NCBI RefSeq assembly: GCF_001644565.1
Contig: NZ_CP011387.1
Coordinates: 1,844,501-1,908,500, forward strand
Length of the DNA stretch: 64,000 nucleotides
DNA from: Deinococcus puniceus
Lineage (GTDB): Bacteria > Deinococcota > Deinococci > Deinococcales > Deinococcaceae
Direction: 5' to 3'
The notes below the pieces were generated by a model that had not been told where the DNA came from, searched no databases, and saw only the letters and a list, made by a program, of their open reading frames with translations. Positions within the stretch are counted from its first letter, which is position 1. Every line of letters starts with the position of its first letter. The position numbers and the translations under genes are program-made. This document shows positions 52,673-63,177 of the stretch, piece by piece.

Positions 52673-52801
52673 ATACGGACTCCGCTCCATTCCGCCATAT
52701 CCGGGACAGCACCGGATACGGCTCCATATCGCGTAGCCCGTACTCTTTCCTCCTCGCTCTGCTCGGATTAAAGCGCCAAACTATGGCGCTTTCAATCGGA
52801 A
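52673..52801 (-). repeat. Intergenic palindromic repeat, copy B
   Basis: Inverted copy of 49947-50075 with about seven substitutions over 129 bp. It lies just after the peptidase gene, so the DUF898/M48 pair is bracketed by inverted copies. Confidence 0.9.
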
Positions 52802-52876
52802 TCAGGATCACCTCCCAGAAACAGAGGAACCGGGGGCCGTCTCTACCCCAGTTCCCCTCGCTGACATCCGTCCCGT

Positions 52877-54709
52877 TCAGCGTTTGAAATTCAGCAAGGT
52901 CACGCTGGCGACTTTGCCGTTGACGCCGCGCCCCACCAGCAATTGAGTGCCGCCTGCATTCCACGTCAGGCCGCCGTCGTACAAAGACAGAGGCACGCTG
53001 CGGGCCAGTTCCGTGCCACTGCTGGGGTCTAGAACGATGATGCCGGAGTAAGCGCCGCTGACATTCAGGGCCAGTTCCTTGCCGCTGGGACTGAAGCGCA
53101 GGTCATCCACCCAGCCCGAAAACTTGAGCTGCTTGAACGGCGTGGTGGCGTTCTTCTTGAACAGCCAGACCTCGGCCTCATCGTCGCGGCGCAGGCCGAG
53201 GGCAATCGTGCCGTCTGGGGCGAGGTCAAGGAGGTTCGCCTCGGCTCCTTCGGGCAACTGGGCCTCGGTGGTGATCTCGTCGGTCTGGGCATTGACGCGC
53301 AGGGCGTAGCCGTCGTAGGTCACGAGGGCGATTTCCTTGCCGTCTGCGCTGACCGCCACCAGATCGAACAGGTCATCTCCAAAATCGAGGTCTTCGGCGC
53401 TATGAACAGAGGTGGTGTTGCGGGCCAGATCGGTGACGGCCAGCGTGTAGCCGTCGTGGGTCAGCAAAAACTTGCCGTCAGAGCTGATCTGAAAGAGTTG
53501 AAGATCGTCTTCGAAGTCGGTGAGGGCTGGGCCGGACACCAGCTTGCTCCCCTGCATCAGCCCGACCTCGTAGCCGTCTTCGGCATCGATCAGGGCCAGC
53601 GTCACGCCCGCCGCCGAAGCCAAGATCGGCACGGCGGCGTCACCCGTTTCCAGCGGGCGGTTGTTGGCGGCGGCGCTGCCCAGCACCGTGCCCGCGTTGT
53701 ATTGCAGCGCGGTGGGCTGCGTTCCGGTCAATCCGACGCTCTGCACTTTGCTGGCCGGGAAGCCGAGGATCTTACTTCCGGCAGGCTGCGTGACCGCCAA
53801 CACACTGGGCGGAAAATTGCTGGACAGCCCGATGGCGACGCCGCTTGCCGACACGATCAGGCGGTCTTCTTCCAGCGGAGACTTCAGCACGCTGCCCACC
53901 TTGTTGCCCGTGGCGACGGCCAGTTGCTCCAGACTGCCGCCTTCCATCAGCAGCAGGTTGGCACTGTTCAGGAAGGCGATTCCGGGCACCTTCAGGCTGG
54001 TGGTAAGGGTACGGGCGGGGGCAGAGGCACTCAGAATCTGCACCTTGCCGCTGTCGCCCGAAATGGCCCCCACCGTGCCGTCCGGACTGAGGGCCGCGTT
54101 GCCGATTTTGGTGTAGGTGGCGCTGGGGCCTTTCTTTTTGAAGGTGGCGGTGTCGGTGATGAAGGCCTTACCGTAATCCACGACCAGCGCCGTTTTGCCG
54201 TCGGCAGAGGTGATCAGGTCTTCGGGGCCGTATTCGGCCAGTTGGGTGGTGGCCCCGGTTGCCGGATTCAGCACCAGCAAGGGCGCGTCCTGATCGTCTT
54301 GCAACAGCAACAAGGAATTGTCGGCCCGGAACGCGCCGCGCACCACCGGAAAAGATTTGGTGTCGCCCACAGGCGGCCAGCGCCGCACTATTGCCCCGCC
54401 CGCCACGCGCCACACGTACAGCACACCGTCGGAACGTCCGGCCACCAGCGTGCCGTCTGGGCTGACGCTCAGGCGGGTCACGGGTTCGGTGGGGCCGCGC
54501 AGGGTAGACAGAGCCTTGCCTGCCGGGTCAGCGATCACCACCGTATTTTCTACGGCAATGGCGACCCGCTTGCCGTCCCGGAACCACGCGGCGTCTTGGG
54601 CCACCCCGTTATTGAGGGCGTAGGACTGCGTGACCGTCAGGCTTCCCGCCAACGCAGATGGAAACGCCAGAGCCAGCGACAAGGCCAGCAACGAAGAACA
54701 ACGATTCAT
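52877..54709 (-). CDS. Exported WD40/beta-propeller-like protein
   Basis: Encodes 610 residues. A signal peptide (hydrophobic 5-20, cleavage at SALAG) is followed by repeated beta units such as VTRLSVSPDGTLVAGRSDGVLYVWRV, KIGNAALSPDGTVGAISGD, LFQISSDGKFLLTHDGY and LRFSPSGKELALNVSG, typical of propeller blades, perhaps two propellers. It is probably a periplasmic or envelope binding scaffold. GGAGG precedes ATG 54709. Confidence 0.85.
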   Translation of the reverse strand: MNRCSSLLALSLALAFPSALAGSLTVTQSYALNNGVAQDAAWFRDGKRVAIAVENTVVIADPAGKALSTLRGPTEPVTRLSVSPDGTLVAGRSDGVLYVWRVAGGAIVRRWPPVGDTKSFPVVRGAFRADNSLLLLQDDQDAPLLVLNPATGATTQLAEYGPEDLITSADGKTALVVDYGKAFITDTATFKKKGPSATYTKIGNAALSPDGTVGAISGDSGKVQILSASAPARTLTTSLKVPGIAFLNSANLLLMEGGSLEQLAVATGNKVGSVLKSPLEEDRLIVSASGVAIGLSSNFPPSVLAVTQPAGSKILGFPASKVQSVGLTGTQPTALQYNAGTVLGSAAANNRPLETGDAAVPILASAAGVTLALIDAEDGYEVGLMQGSKLVSGPALTDFEDDLQLFQISSDGKFLLTHDGYTLAVTDLARNTTSVHSAEDLDFGDDLFDLVAVSADGKEIALVTYDGYALRVNAQTDEITTEAQLPEGAEANLLDLAPDGTIALGLRRDDEAEVWLFKKNATTPFKQLKFSGWVDDLRFSPSGKELALNVSGAYSGIIVLDPSSGTELARSVPLSLYDGGLTWNAGGTQLLVGRGVNGKVASVTLLNFKR

Positions 54710-54989
54710 AGAACCTCCGGGCAAGGCTGAGAAATGCTGCTGGAAGACAGGCGGGAAGAGGAACCGTGACGACTCGGTGAGTCACATTCAAAGCGTGAAG
54801 ACGCCGATCATCTGGCCGATTATCTGATGGGGGTGAGCATCCTGTTGACAAATACAGTGAATCACAAGTCGGAGACAGCCTGCGGGACAGGGATGGGGGT
54901 ACACCCGGCGGGGGCGCAGCCTGTCCGAGTCAACCCTCGCTCCACATCTTCTCTGCATCTTCTCTGCGCGGCCTGAGCTGGCCAGCCCT

Positions 54990-55004
54990 TACAGTACACA
55001 GACG
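54990..55004 (+). promoter_or_regulatory. -10 box for the methyltransferase gene
   Basis: TACAGT, 9 nt before ATG 55005. Confidence 0.5.
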
Positions 55005-55796
55005 ATGACTGACCCTGCCTCTGTCTCTGCCGCCGCCGACCACTGGGACGCCGATCAGTACCGCGCCCGCCATGCTTTCGTGTTCGAGGCCAGCGCCGAT
55101 CTTGCCGCGAGTTGGCTGGAACCGAAGGCACACGAGCGCATTTTGGATTTGGGCTGCGGCACGGGTGAACTGACCGCCCGCATGGCCCAGTCGGGTGCGG
55201 CGGTGCTGGGCGTGGATGCCAGCCCCGACATGATCGCCGCCGCGCGGGTTGCCCACACTGTTGCTGGTCTGACGTTTGAGGTGACAGACGCGCACGCGCT
55301 GGCCTACCAATCCGAATTTGACGCCGTATTCAGCAACGCCGCGCTGCACTGGATGAAGCCGCTGGACACGGTGTTTGCGCGGGTGGCCGAGGCCCTGAAA
55401 CCGGATGGGCGGCTGGTGCTGGAAATGGGCGGCGCGGGCAACGTGCAAACCGTGATAGACGCTGTGAATCACGCCACCACCACGCTTGGCCTGCCCGAAT
55501 TGCCTCACCCGTGGGTCTTTCCCACCACCGCGCAACTGGCGACGCTCCTGGAATCGGCGGGCTTGCGTGTAGAGCGCACCCACTGGTTTGCCCGCCCCAC
55601 CGGGCTAAGGGGAGAAGACGGCTTCCGCGCATGGCTGGAAGGCTTCGGCAGCGCGTGGCTGGCTCCGTTGAGTCCCGCAGACCGGGAAGCAGTGCTGGCC
55701 GAGGCCGAAGCTTACGCCCGCCCGAAGATATGGACTGGGGCGGAGTGGGTGGCGGATTACCGAAGGCTGCGTGCGGTGGCGGTGAAGGGAGTGTAG
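55005..55796 (+). CDS. SAM-dependent class I methyltransferase
   Basis: Encodes 263 residues. The SAM loop RILDLGCGTGELTARMAQSGA, acidic VLGVDASPDMIAAAR, and FDAVFSNAALHWM (motif IV with Trp-Met) resemble trans-aconitate methyltransferase and related small-molecule methyltransferases. The acceptor is unknown. Monocistronic; converges with the AlaX-like gene. Confidence 0.9.
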   Translation: MTDPASVSAAADHWDADQYRARHAFVFEASADLAASWLEPKAHERILDLGCGTGELTARMAQSGAAVLGVDASPDMIAAARVAHTVAGLTFEVTDAHALAYQSEFDAVFSNAALHWMKPLDTVFARVAEALKPDGRLVLEMGGAGNVQTVIDAVNHATTTLGLPELPHPWVFPTTAQLATLLESAGLRVERTHWFARPTGLRGEDGFRAWLEGFGSAWLAPLSPADREAVLAEAEAYARPKIWTGAEWVADYRRLRAVAVKGV

Positions 55797-55855
55797 AGAG
55801 TGGATCGTGGGAAGGGCGGGGTGGGCGGGTGCGTCAGGCTTTTACGTGGGTCTTG
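55797..55855. other. Intergenic spacer with GTGGATCGTGG motif
   Basis: Begins just past the methyltransferase stop with GAGTGGATCGTGGGAAGG, related to the motifs at 39673, 57531 and 59250. No gene. Confidence 0.4.
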
Positions 55856-57115
55856 TTAAGCTTCGTTCGAGGGCTTGGGCTTCAGCATTCCTACCATCTC
55901 CGGTTGAGCTTCGGGAACTTGCTGAAAGACGAGAACCGATAAAGCGTCGTTAACGGCTGCAAAAAAACCGTCTGACTGAGGCGTCGTGCCCTGTGCGATG
56001 GCGGGTTTGCCCCCGCCCTTGCCACCTGTCGCCTTCAGCACTGCGCCCAACACGGCCCCCGCATTCACATCGGCAAGCGGCGTAGCCATCCCGCACCGCC
56101 CGCCCGGAGCCAAGGCCAGCACGACTTCCCCATCTGGCACGGCATTCAGCGTGGGCAGCAGCAGGGCAACATCGTCCAGAGTGACGCAGCGGACGGGCAG
56201 GCCATTCACGATTTCTATGGGTGCGGCTCCCAGCAACGCTCCGGCCAACGTGTCGCGCAGGGCGGCGGCTTCGGCTTTCAGCACGTCCCGTTCGGCCATC
56301 ACGGCGGCCACCCGTTCGGGCAAGCGGTCTACCGGCACGCTGAAGCCTTGAGCGAGGGCGCGGGCTTCCTCGTACACGCGGGTCAGGTATTCGGCGGCTT
56401 CCTCTCCGGCCATGAACACCACCCGTGTCAGGCCCGCCCGGATGCGTTCTGTCCGCAGAATCACCACCGGGGCGGCGAGGCTGGCACGCGGCACATGCAG
56501 GCCGCCGCACGCGCTCACGTCGAAGGCTTCCCCTGCCCCGTCCCGGAAGATGACGAGGCGCACCTGCCCACGCACTTTGGTTTCACGGCGCGGGGCGTAC
56601 AGGTGCAAGTCGTCTTCGGAAACGGTGGGCGTCTCTAGCGTCAAATCAGTGCGGCCCAAGGTTTCGCGCAGCAGGGCTTCGGCGGCCTGCACATGAATTT
56701 CTGCTGGGTCGCCTTCCAAATCCAGCGTGCATTCGGGGTTTCTCATGCCCACCGCCGCCACGCTGAACGCCGGATTCACGCGCCGGAACGCCTGCGCCAG
56801 CAGATGCTCGCCGCTGTGCCGCTGCATCTGCCGCCAACGCCGCGCCGCGCCCACCTGTCCCGCAACGGGCGTGCCCACAGGCGGCGGCGGGTCTTTGAGC
56901 AGGTGCCAAATCTGCCCGGTGGCCTTGTCTTTGCGGGTGTCCAGTACGGCAGCCGTCCCCCCGGCCCACGTCAGGCAGCCCGCGTCCCCATTTTGCCCCC
57001 CACCTTCGGGATAAAAGGCGGTGGCGTCCAGCGCGACTTCAGAGCCGTTGATGTCATTCACCACGCTGTCGAAGGTTAAGTGCGTTCCGTCTTCGTAGTA
57101 CAGGGCGCGGGTCAA
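55856..57115 (-). CDS. Alanyl-tRNA editing protein AlaX-like, long form with DHHA1
   Basis: Encodes 419 residues. The editing domain has FYPEGGGQNGD, HSGEH at 100-104 and ACGGLH (Cys203, His207), which bind the zinc and remove Ser or Gly wrongly charged on tRNA-Ala. Residues 330-419 resemble the DHHA1 domain of alanyl-tRNA synthetase (GGKGGGKPAIAQGT). The start at 57115 overlaps the cupin stop by 4 nt. It acts in trans on tRNA. Confidence 0.93.
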   Translation of the reverse strand: MTRALYYEDGTHLTFDSVVNDINGSEVALDATAFYPEGGGQNGDAGCLTWAGGTAAVLDTRKDKATGQIWHLLKDPPPPVGTPVAGQVGAARRWRQMQRHSGEHLLAQAFRRVNPAFSVAAVGMRNPECTLDLEGDPAEIHVQAAEALLRETLGRTDLTLETPTVSEDDLHLYAPRRETKVRGQVRLVIFRDGAGEAFDVSACGGLHVPRASLAAPVVILRTERIRAGLTRVVFMAGEEAAEYLTRVYEEARALAQGFSVPVDRLPERVAAVMAERDVLKAEAAALRDTLAGALLGAAPIEIVNGLPVRCVTLDDVALLLPTLNAVPDGEVVLALAPGGRCGMATPLADVNAGAVLGAVLKATGGKGGGKPAIAQGTTPQSDGFFAAVNDALSVLVFQQVPEAQPEMVGMLKPKPSNEA

Positions 57116-57504
57116 GACTGGGCCTCATCTGTAGAAACCGCCAGTGGCACGGCGTCGCGGGTGCGTTCGCCGCCTACGTCGCCCGTATTCAGGGTGCTGG
57201 CAGGCTCGAACAGCAGCACCCAGCACACGTCCACCGCGTCAGGGCAATGCCGCACGCCACGCGGCACGACTATAAACTCGCCCTCGCGGATGGTGCGGGT
57301 GGGGCCGTCTTCAAAATGCATCAGCAGTTCGCCGCGCTGCACCAGAAAAAGCTCATCCTCGTGCGGGTGAGAGTGCATGACGAAGCGGCCCTGAATCTGG
57401 GCCAGTTTGACCATCTGCCCGTTCAGTTCGGCGGCCACACGCGGGGCGTAGACCTCAGCGAAGCTGGCAAACGCGGCGGCGAGATTGACGGGCTGAGGAG
57501 TCAT
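57112..57504 (-). CDS. Cupin domain protein
   Basis: Encodes 130 residues with the cupin core RFVMHSHPHEDELFLVQRGELLMHF (motif 1, two His and Glu) and EFIVVPRGVRHCPDAVD (motif 2 with His). The metal and substrate are unknown. It overlaps the AlaX-like gene and is the first gene of that pair. ATG 57504 is the leaderless start. Confidence 0.88.
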   Translation of the reverse strand: MTPQPVNLAAAFASFAEVYAPRVAAELNGQMVKLAQIQGRFVMHSHPHEDELFLVQRGELLMHFEDGPTRTIREGEFIVVPRGVRHCPDAVDVCWVLLFEPASTLNTGDVGGERTRDAVPLAVSTDEAQS

Positions 57505-57516
57505 GGGTGGAGTGTA
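57505..57516 (-). promoter_or_regulatory. -10 box for the cupin-AlaX operon
   Basis: TACACT on the minus strand, 6 nt before ATG 57504. Confidence 0.6.
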
Positions 57517-57530
57517 GAACGTGAATGGAA

Positions 57531-57579
57531 GGTGGATCGTGGAACGTGGTTTGGCCTTCCCCACGATCTACGATCCACC
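57531..57579. repeat. GTGGATCGTGG inverted repeat
   Basis: A 10-bp perfect stem GGTGGATCGT/ACGATCCACC between gnd and cupin. No T tract follows on either side. Confidence 0.6.
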
Positions 57580-57593
57580 CTCTACATCAGCTT

Positions 57594-59090
57594 TTAGACG
57601 TTATACGTGCTGCTCGCCGTTTCCCCGCCGCGTCCCGTCCAGTTGGTGTGATGAAACTCTCCGCGTGGGCCGTCCGTGCGCTCGTAGGTGTGTGCCCCGA
57701 AGTAGTCGCGCTGGGCCTGAAGAATGTTGGCAGGCAACTTGGCGGTGCGGTAGCCGTCGTAGTAAGCGAGCGCACTGGCAAAAGCAGGCGTAGGAATGCC
57801 GCTTAGGGCCGCAGCCGCAATCGTCTGACGCCACGCGGTTTGTACGCCCTGAATGGCCTCTTGAAAGTAGGGGGCCAGCAGCAGGTTCGGCAAGTCGCGC
57901 TGGGCATCATAGGCTTCCTTGATGCGGTCTAGGAACTGGGCGCGAATGATGCAGCCGCCGCGCCACATCAGGGCGATTGCGCCGAAATCCAGTGTCCAGC
58001 CTGCATCTTGGGCCGACAGACGCAGAAGCTGAAAGCCCTGTGCATAAGCAGCGATTTTGGAAGCGTAGAGGGCTTGGCGTACATTTTCGATAAACGCGGC
58101 CTGATCGGTGAGCGCTACAATTTCGGGGCCTTTCAGGAAATGGCTGGCGGCCATGCGCTCCTCTTTCAGGGCGCTCATGGCGCGGGCGTACACGGCTTCG
58201 GTGATGGTGGCGGCGGGGCTTCCGGCGTCCAGCGCGGCCACGCTCGTCCATTTGCCCGTGCCTTTTTGTCCGGCGGCGTCCAGAATCACGTCTACCAGCG
58301 GTTGTCCAGTCTTGTCGTCAATCTTGGTCAGAATGTCGGCGGTAATTTCGATCAGGTAGGAATTCAGTTCGCCCCGGTTCCACTCGGCAAACACGTCGGC
58401 AATCTGGGGGGCGCTGAGGCCCGCCACATCGCGCAGCAGGTGATAACTCTCGGCGATCATCTGCATGTCGGCGTACTCGATGCCGTTGTGAACCATCTTC
58501 ACGAAATGGCCCGCGCCTTCCTCGCCCACCCAGTCGCAGCAGGGCGTGCCGTCCTCGACCCGCGCCGCAATGCCCTGAAAAATAGGCTTGACGGCTTCCC
58601 ACGCCAGCGGATTGCCCCCCGGCATGATGCTGGGGCCGGTCAGTGCGCCTTCCTCGCCGCCCGACACGCCCGTACCGATAAACAGCAATCCTTCGGTAGA
58701 CAGTTCCTTGGTGCGCCGCGTGGAGTCGGCGGGGTGGCTGTTGCCGCCGTCAATGATGATGTCGCCGGGTTCGAGGAAGGGCTTGACGTGATTGATGAAT
58801 TCATCGACTGCCGCGCCCGCCTTCACCATCAGCATGACCTTGCGGGGCCGCTTGAGCAGCGCCACGAAGCCTTCCACCGAATCCGCGCCCACGATGGTGA
58901 GGCCACTGGCCCGCCCGCCCGTAAATGCCGTGACTTTGCTGACCGTGCGGTTGAAGGCCGCCACCGTGAAGCCCTTGCTCGCCATGTTCAGAATCAGGTT
59001 TTCGCCCATCACCGCGAGGCCGATCACGCCGATGTCGGCCACAGGAGCAACAAGAGAGGCGGCGGGGGCATCGGCAGAGGGGTGCGTCAT
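57594..59090 (-). CDS. gnd: 6-phosphogluconate dehydrogenase, decarboxylating
   Basis: Oxidises 6-phosphogluconate to ribulose 5-phosphate and CO2 in the pentose phosphate pathway, giving NADPH. The 498 residues have DIGVIGLAVMGENLILNMA, the substrate loop GTGVSGGEEGA, the catalytic KMVHNGIEYADMQ, and the C-terminal region IIRAQFLDRIKEAYD. The ~20-residue N-terminal lead is extra. ATG 59090 is 6 nt after TACACT; the longer frame is rejected. Confidence 0.97.
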   Translation of the reverse strand: MTHPSADAPAASLVAPVADIGVIGLAVMGENLILNMASKGFTVAAFNRTVSKVTAFTGGRASGLTIVGADSVEGFVALLKRPRKVMLMVKAGAAVDEFINHVKPFLEPGDIIIDGGNSHPADSTRRTKELSTEGLLFIGTGVSGGEEGALTGPSIMPGGNPLAWEAVKPIFQGIAARVEDGTPCCDWVGEEGAGHFVKMVHNGIEYADMQMIAESYHLLRDVAGLSAPQIADVFAEWNRGELNSYLIEITADILTKIDDKTGQPLVDVILDAAGQKGTGKWTSVAALDAGSPAATITEAVYARAMSALKEERMAASHFLKGPEIVALTDQAAFIENVRQALYASKIAAYAQGFQLLRLSAQDAGWTLDFGAIALMWRGGCIIRAQFLDRIKEAYDAQRDLPNLLLAPYFQEAIQGVQTAWRQTIAAAALSGIPTPAFASALAYYDGYRTAKLPANILQAQRDYFGAHTYERTDGPRGEFHHTNWTGRGGETASSTYNV

Positions 59091-59102
59091 GCCCCAAGTG
59101 TA
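59091..59102 (-). promoter_or_regulatory. -10 box for gnd
   Basis: TACACT on the minus strand, 6 nt before ATG 59090. Confidence 0.62.
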
Positions 59103-59273
59103 CGCGGGACGCAAAGGCGGGGGCGGGGGCTTGTCGAGAAGGGTGGGTGGGAAGCGGGAAAAGCCTAGGGAAGAGTGGGAGAAAGGCCGTCCTGCTCGCC
59201 TCTCCCCCACTCTTCCCAACTCGGATGATGGTCTTTTCCTACGTTCTACCCTCCACGATTCACGTTCTCACCC
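59103..59273. other. Intergenic spacer upstream of gnd
   Basis: 171 nt. CTACGTTCTACCCTCCACGATTCACGTTCTCACC near 59240-59272 resembles the GTGGATCGTGG element in reverse. No gene seen. Confidence 0.4.
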
Positions 59274-61144
<1,871 letters not shown>

Positions 61145-61148
<4 letters not shown>

Positions 61149-61726
61149 GTGTTCTCCGGGGCGGGTTCTGATAGGGACGTTTGGGACGAATGGACAGAGC
61201 ACAGAGCCGGATCGTTCAGGTCAAGCTGATCCAGCAGGGTGCGAATGGCCCGGTCTGCGGCGTGAATAGACTCGGCGGGCAACGTGGAAAACACCGAGAT
61301 ATAGGCGTCTACGAATCCGGCGTCCATGCGGGTCAGCACGTCACGGCCATCAGCGGTGAGGGCCACCAGCTTTTCTCGGCGGTTTTCGGGGTTTTCTTGC
61401 CGCCCAGCCAGCCCGCGCTGCACCAACCGTTCTACGAGGTGGCTGGCGGCGGGCACACTCAAGCGGGCACGCTCGGAAAGCTGCGTGACCGTGAGCGGAC
61501 TGAGCGCCCGGAGCTGATGCAGCGCGGCAATTTGCGTGAAGCTCAGGTCGCGTTCCTGCAATTCGTCCTGCATTCCGGTCATCACACGGCTGCTGATATG
61601 GCGGTGCAGCCGTTTCATGGCCTGACCCAGATGCACGGCGGCGGCGCGGTTTTCCGCCGAGGCTTCCGCTTGGTTGTTGGGCGTTTCAGCGTTGGGCGCG
61701 TTGGCGAGCGGTTCGATGTCCGTCAT
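61145..61726 (-). CDS. MarR family transcriptional regulator
   Basis: Encodes 193 residues: an acidic lead of ~30, a helical dimerisation region, and a winged helix-turn-helix with TVTQLSERARLSVPAASHLVERLVQRGLAGRQENPENRREKLVALTADG, the MarR wing. It probably represses itself and the DHA2 efflux gene, whose start overlaps its stop (ATGA). A palindromic operator lies 25 nt upstream of its start. Confidence 0.93.
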
Positions 61727-61741
61727 AGTTTCAAGCTCGCA

Positions 61742-61780
61742 ACTGTCTCATTCATAAGATGGTTATGATGAACCGACAGT
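61742..61780. promoter_or_regulatory. Nested palindromic operator for the marR-efflux operon
   Basis: Inner TCATAA-GATGG-TTATGA (61752-61768) inside outer arms ACTGTC (61742) and GACAGT (61775). Spacing fits a MarR dimer site near the promoter. Confidence 0.65.
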
Positions 61781-61916
61781 GTTGAGAAGTCAAGTGTGCT
61801 TGAAATGGCTTGAACACGGAGAATTAGATCAAGACAAATGGCGGCTCCCATTTTCAGGAAACCGCCGCCCACACAGCAAATCTTCAGCTCACGCCGTGGA
61901 GCTCAGCTTATTGGCC

Positions 61917-62768
61917 CTAGCCGATCAGCCCCAGCGCGTATTCACCCATCAGGCGCGGAATGTTGACGCCTGTGGTAGACACCGAATTCTTGAATTCCAT
62001 CGTGTGATTGATCTCGATGACCAGCAGGCCGCGCTCTGGGTCTTCCACCAGATCGATGGCTACGATTTCGCCGTGTACGGCGGCGGCAGCCTGAAGCGCC
62101 AGTGTTTCTATCTCGGGCGTCACAGGGCAATTGCTGGCCTTCGCGCCGCGTGCCGTGTTGGTGATCCAGTGTTCGGAGGTGCGGTAAATCGCGCCGATGC
62201 ACACGCCGCCCACCACGAAGGCCCGAATATCGCGCTCGGGCTTGCGGATCAGTTCCTGAATATAGAAGACCTGATGCTGCGGCCCGCCTAACACTTCCTT
62301 ATGCTCGATGATGGCTTCGGCGGCGTCGCGGTCATTGACCCGGCTGACCATGCGGCCCCAAGAGCCGACAGTGGGTTTAATGACGACGGGGTAGCCCATC
62401 TGCTCAATCAGGGCCAGCGCCGCTTCTCCATCAAAGGCCACCGCCGTTCGGGGCGTAGGCAGACCCGCCGCCGCCAACCGCGCGTTGGTCGCCAACTTGT
62501 CGCCGCACAGTTCTATAACGTGGCTGGGGTTGACCACGCGCACGCCGAGGCCTTCCAGCGCCCGCGTGACGGCGTGCCCGCGAGACTGAGAAACGCAGCG
62601 TTCCAGCGCCACTTTCCACGGCACGGCGGCGCGGCCCGCATCATCGAACGTCACCGTCAGTTGGGGCGCGTAAACCTTGTCGTAGGCCACACCAAGAGCG
62701 TCGAGGGCTTCAAATAACATTTTTTCGTCGGGGCGAATGCGGTCATAAATAATGGCGAGATCGGCCAT
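61917..62768 (-). CDS. lysX: Alpha-aminoadipate--LysW ligase
   Basis: An ATP-grasp enzyme that attaches alpha-aminoadipate to the C-terminal Glu of LysW, the first step of the protected lysine route. The 283 residues hold the ATP-grasp elements [38 protein letters not shown], and the LysX-type end [29 protein letters not shown] precedes ATG 62768. It lies downstream of lysW with a terminator-like hairpin in between. Confidence 0.95.
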   Translation of the reverse strand: MADLAIIYDRIRPDEKMLFEALDALGVAYDKVYAPQLTVTFDDAGRAAVPWKVALERCVSQSRGHAVTRALEGLGVRVVNPSHVIELCGDKLATNARLAAAGLPTPRTAVAFDGEAALALIEQMGYPVVIKPTVGSWGRMVSRVNDRDAAEAIIEHKEVLGGPQHQVFYIQELIRKPERDIRAFVVGGVCIGAIYRTSEHWITNTARGAKASNCPVTPEIETLALQAAAAVHGEIVAIDLVEDPERGLLVIEINHTMEFKNSVSTTGVNIPRLMGEYALGLIG

Positions 62769-62798
62769 AGGAAACCTCCAGAATCAGGCAGAACACAG

Positions 62799-62872
62799 AA
62801 AAAAGACGGTCACGCTGCATTCGGTTCAGGACACCCACAGCGGGCATTCCTTCCAACCTGCGCGTCACCGTC
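62799..62872 (-). terminator. Possible attenuator/terminator between lysW and lysX
   Basis: On the minus strand GACGGTGACGC pairs with GCGTGACCGTC (one mismatch), followed by TTTTTT. The long loop may fold further. It would stop or attenuate transcription before lysX. Confidence 0.6.
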
Positions 62873-62937
62873 CCAGAAGCAGTCAAAAAGAGCGTCAGCA
62901 GCGGCAGAAACTTGAACCGACTACCAACGCCCTAGAC

Positions 62938-63111
62938 TCACTCGCCCCAGTCTTCGGCTTCTTGCGGGGCCTGTGCCAGCCGGGGCGGATCTACCGACAC
63001 TACTTCGTATTCCACGCCCGTTTCGTCGTCTATCACGAGTTCGCCCAATTCTGGGTTGGTCAGTTCGATTGTTGCACCCGTTTCAGGGTTTTCAAATTGA
63101 ATGGTAGTCAT
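62938..63111 (-). CDS. lysW: LysW-like amino-group carrier protein without cysteines
   Basis: Encodes 57 residues, from MTTIQFENPETGATIEL to the carrier end EAEDWGE, which is the diagnostic LysW C terminus to which alpha-aminoadipate is attached. The central LTNPELGELVI and VDPPRLAQAP match the Thermus protein. The four cysteines of the two CxxC zinc pairs are replaced by Asn, Thr, Asp and Thr. AAGGAG precedes ATG 63111. It is the partner of LysX and the later pathway enzymes. Confidence 0.93.
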   Translation of the reverse strand: MTTIQFENPETGATIELTNPELGELVIDDETGVEYEVVSVDPPRLAQAPQEAEDWGE

Positions 63112-63177
63112 GTCTATCTCCTTACGGATGCTAGGTTAGCGCAGCTTAAGCTTTGCAAACGATGTTGCCTAGACAGA

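Noticed and set aside
61752..61768. Radiation/desiccation response motif
   Set aside because: The TCATAA/TTATGA palindrome recalls the RDRM consensus, but central bases and spacing differ, and it sits before marR, so a MarR operator is simpler.
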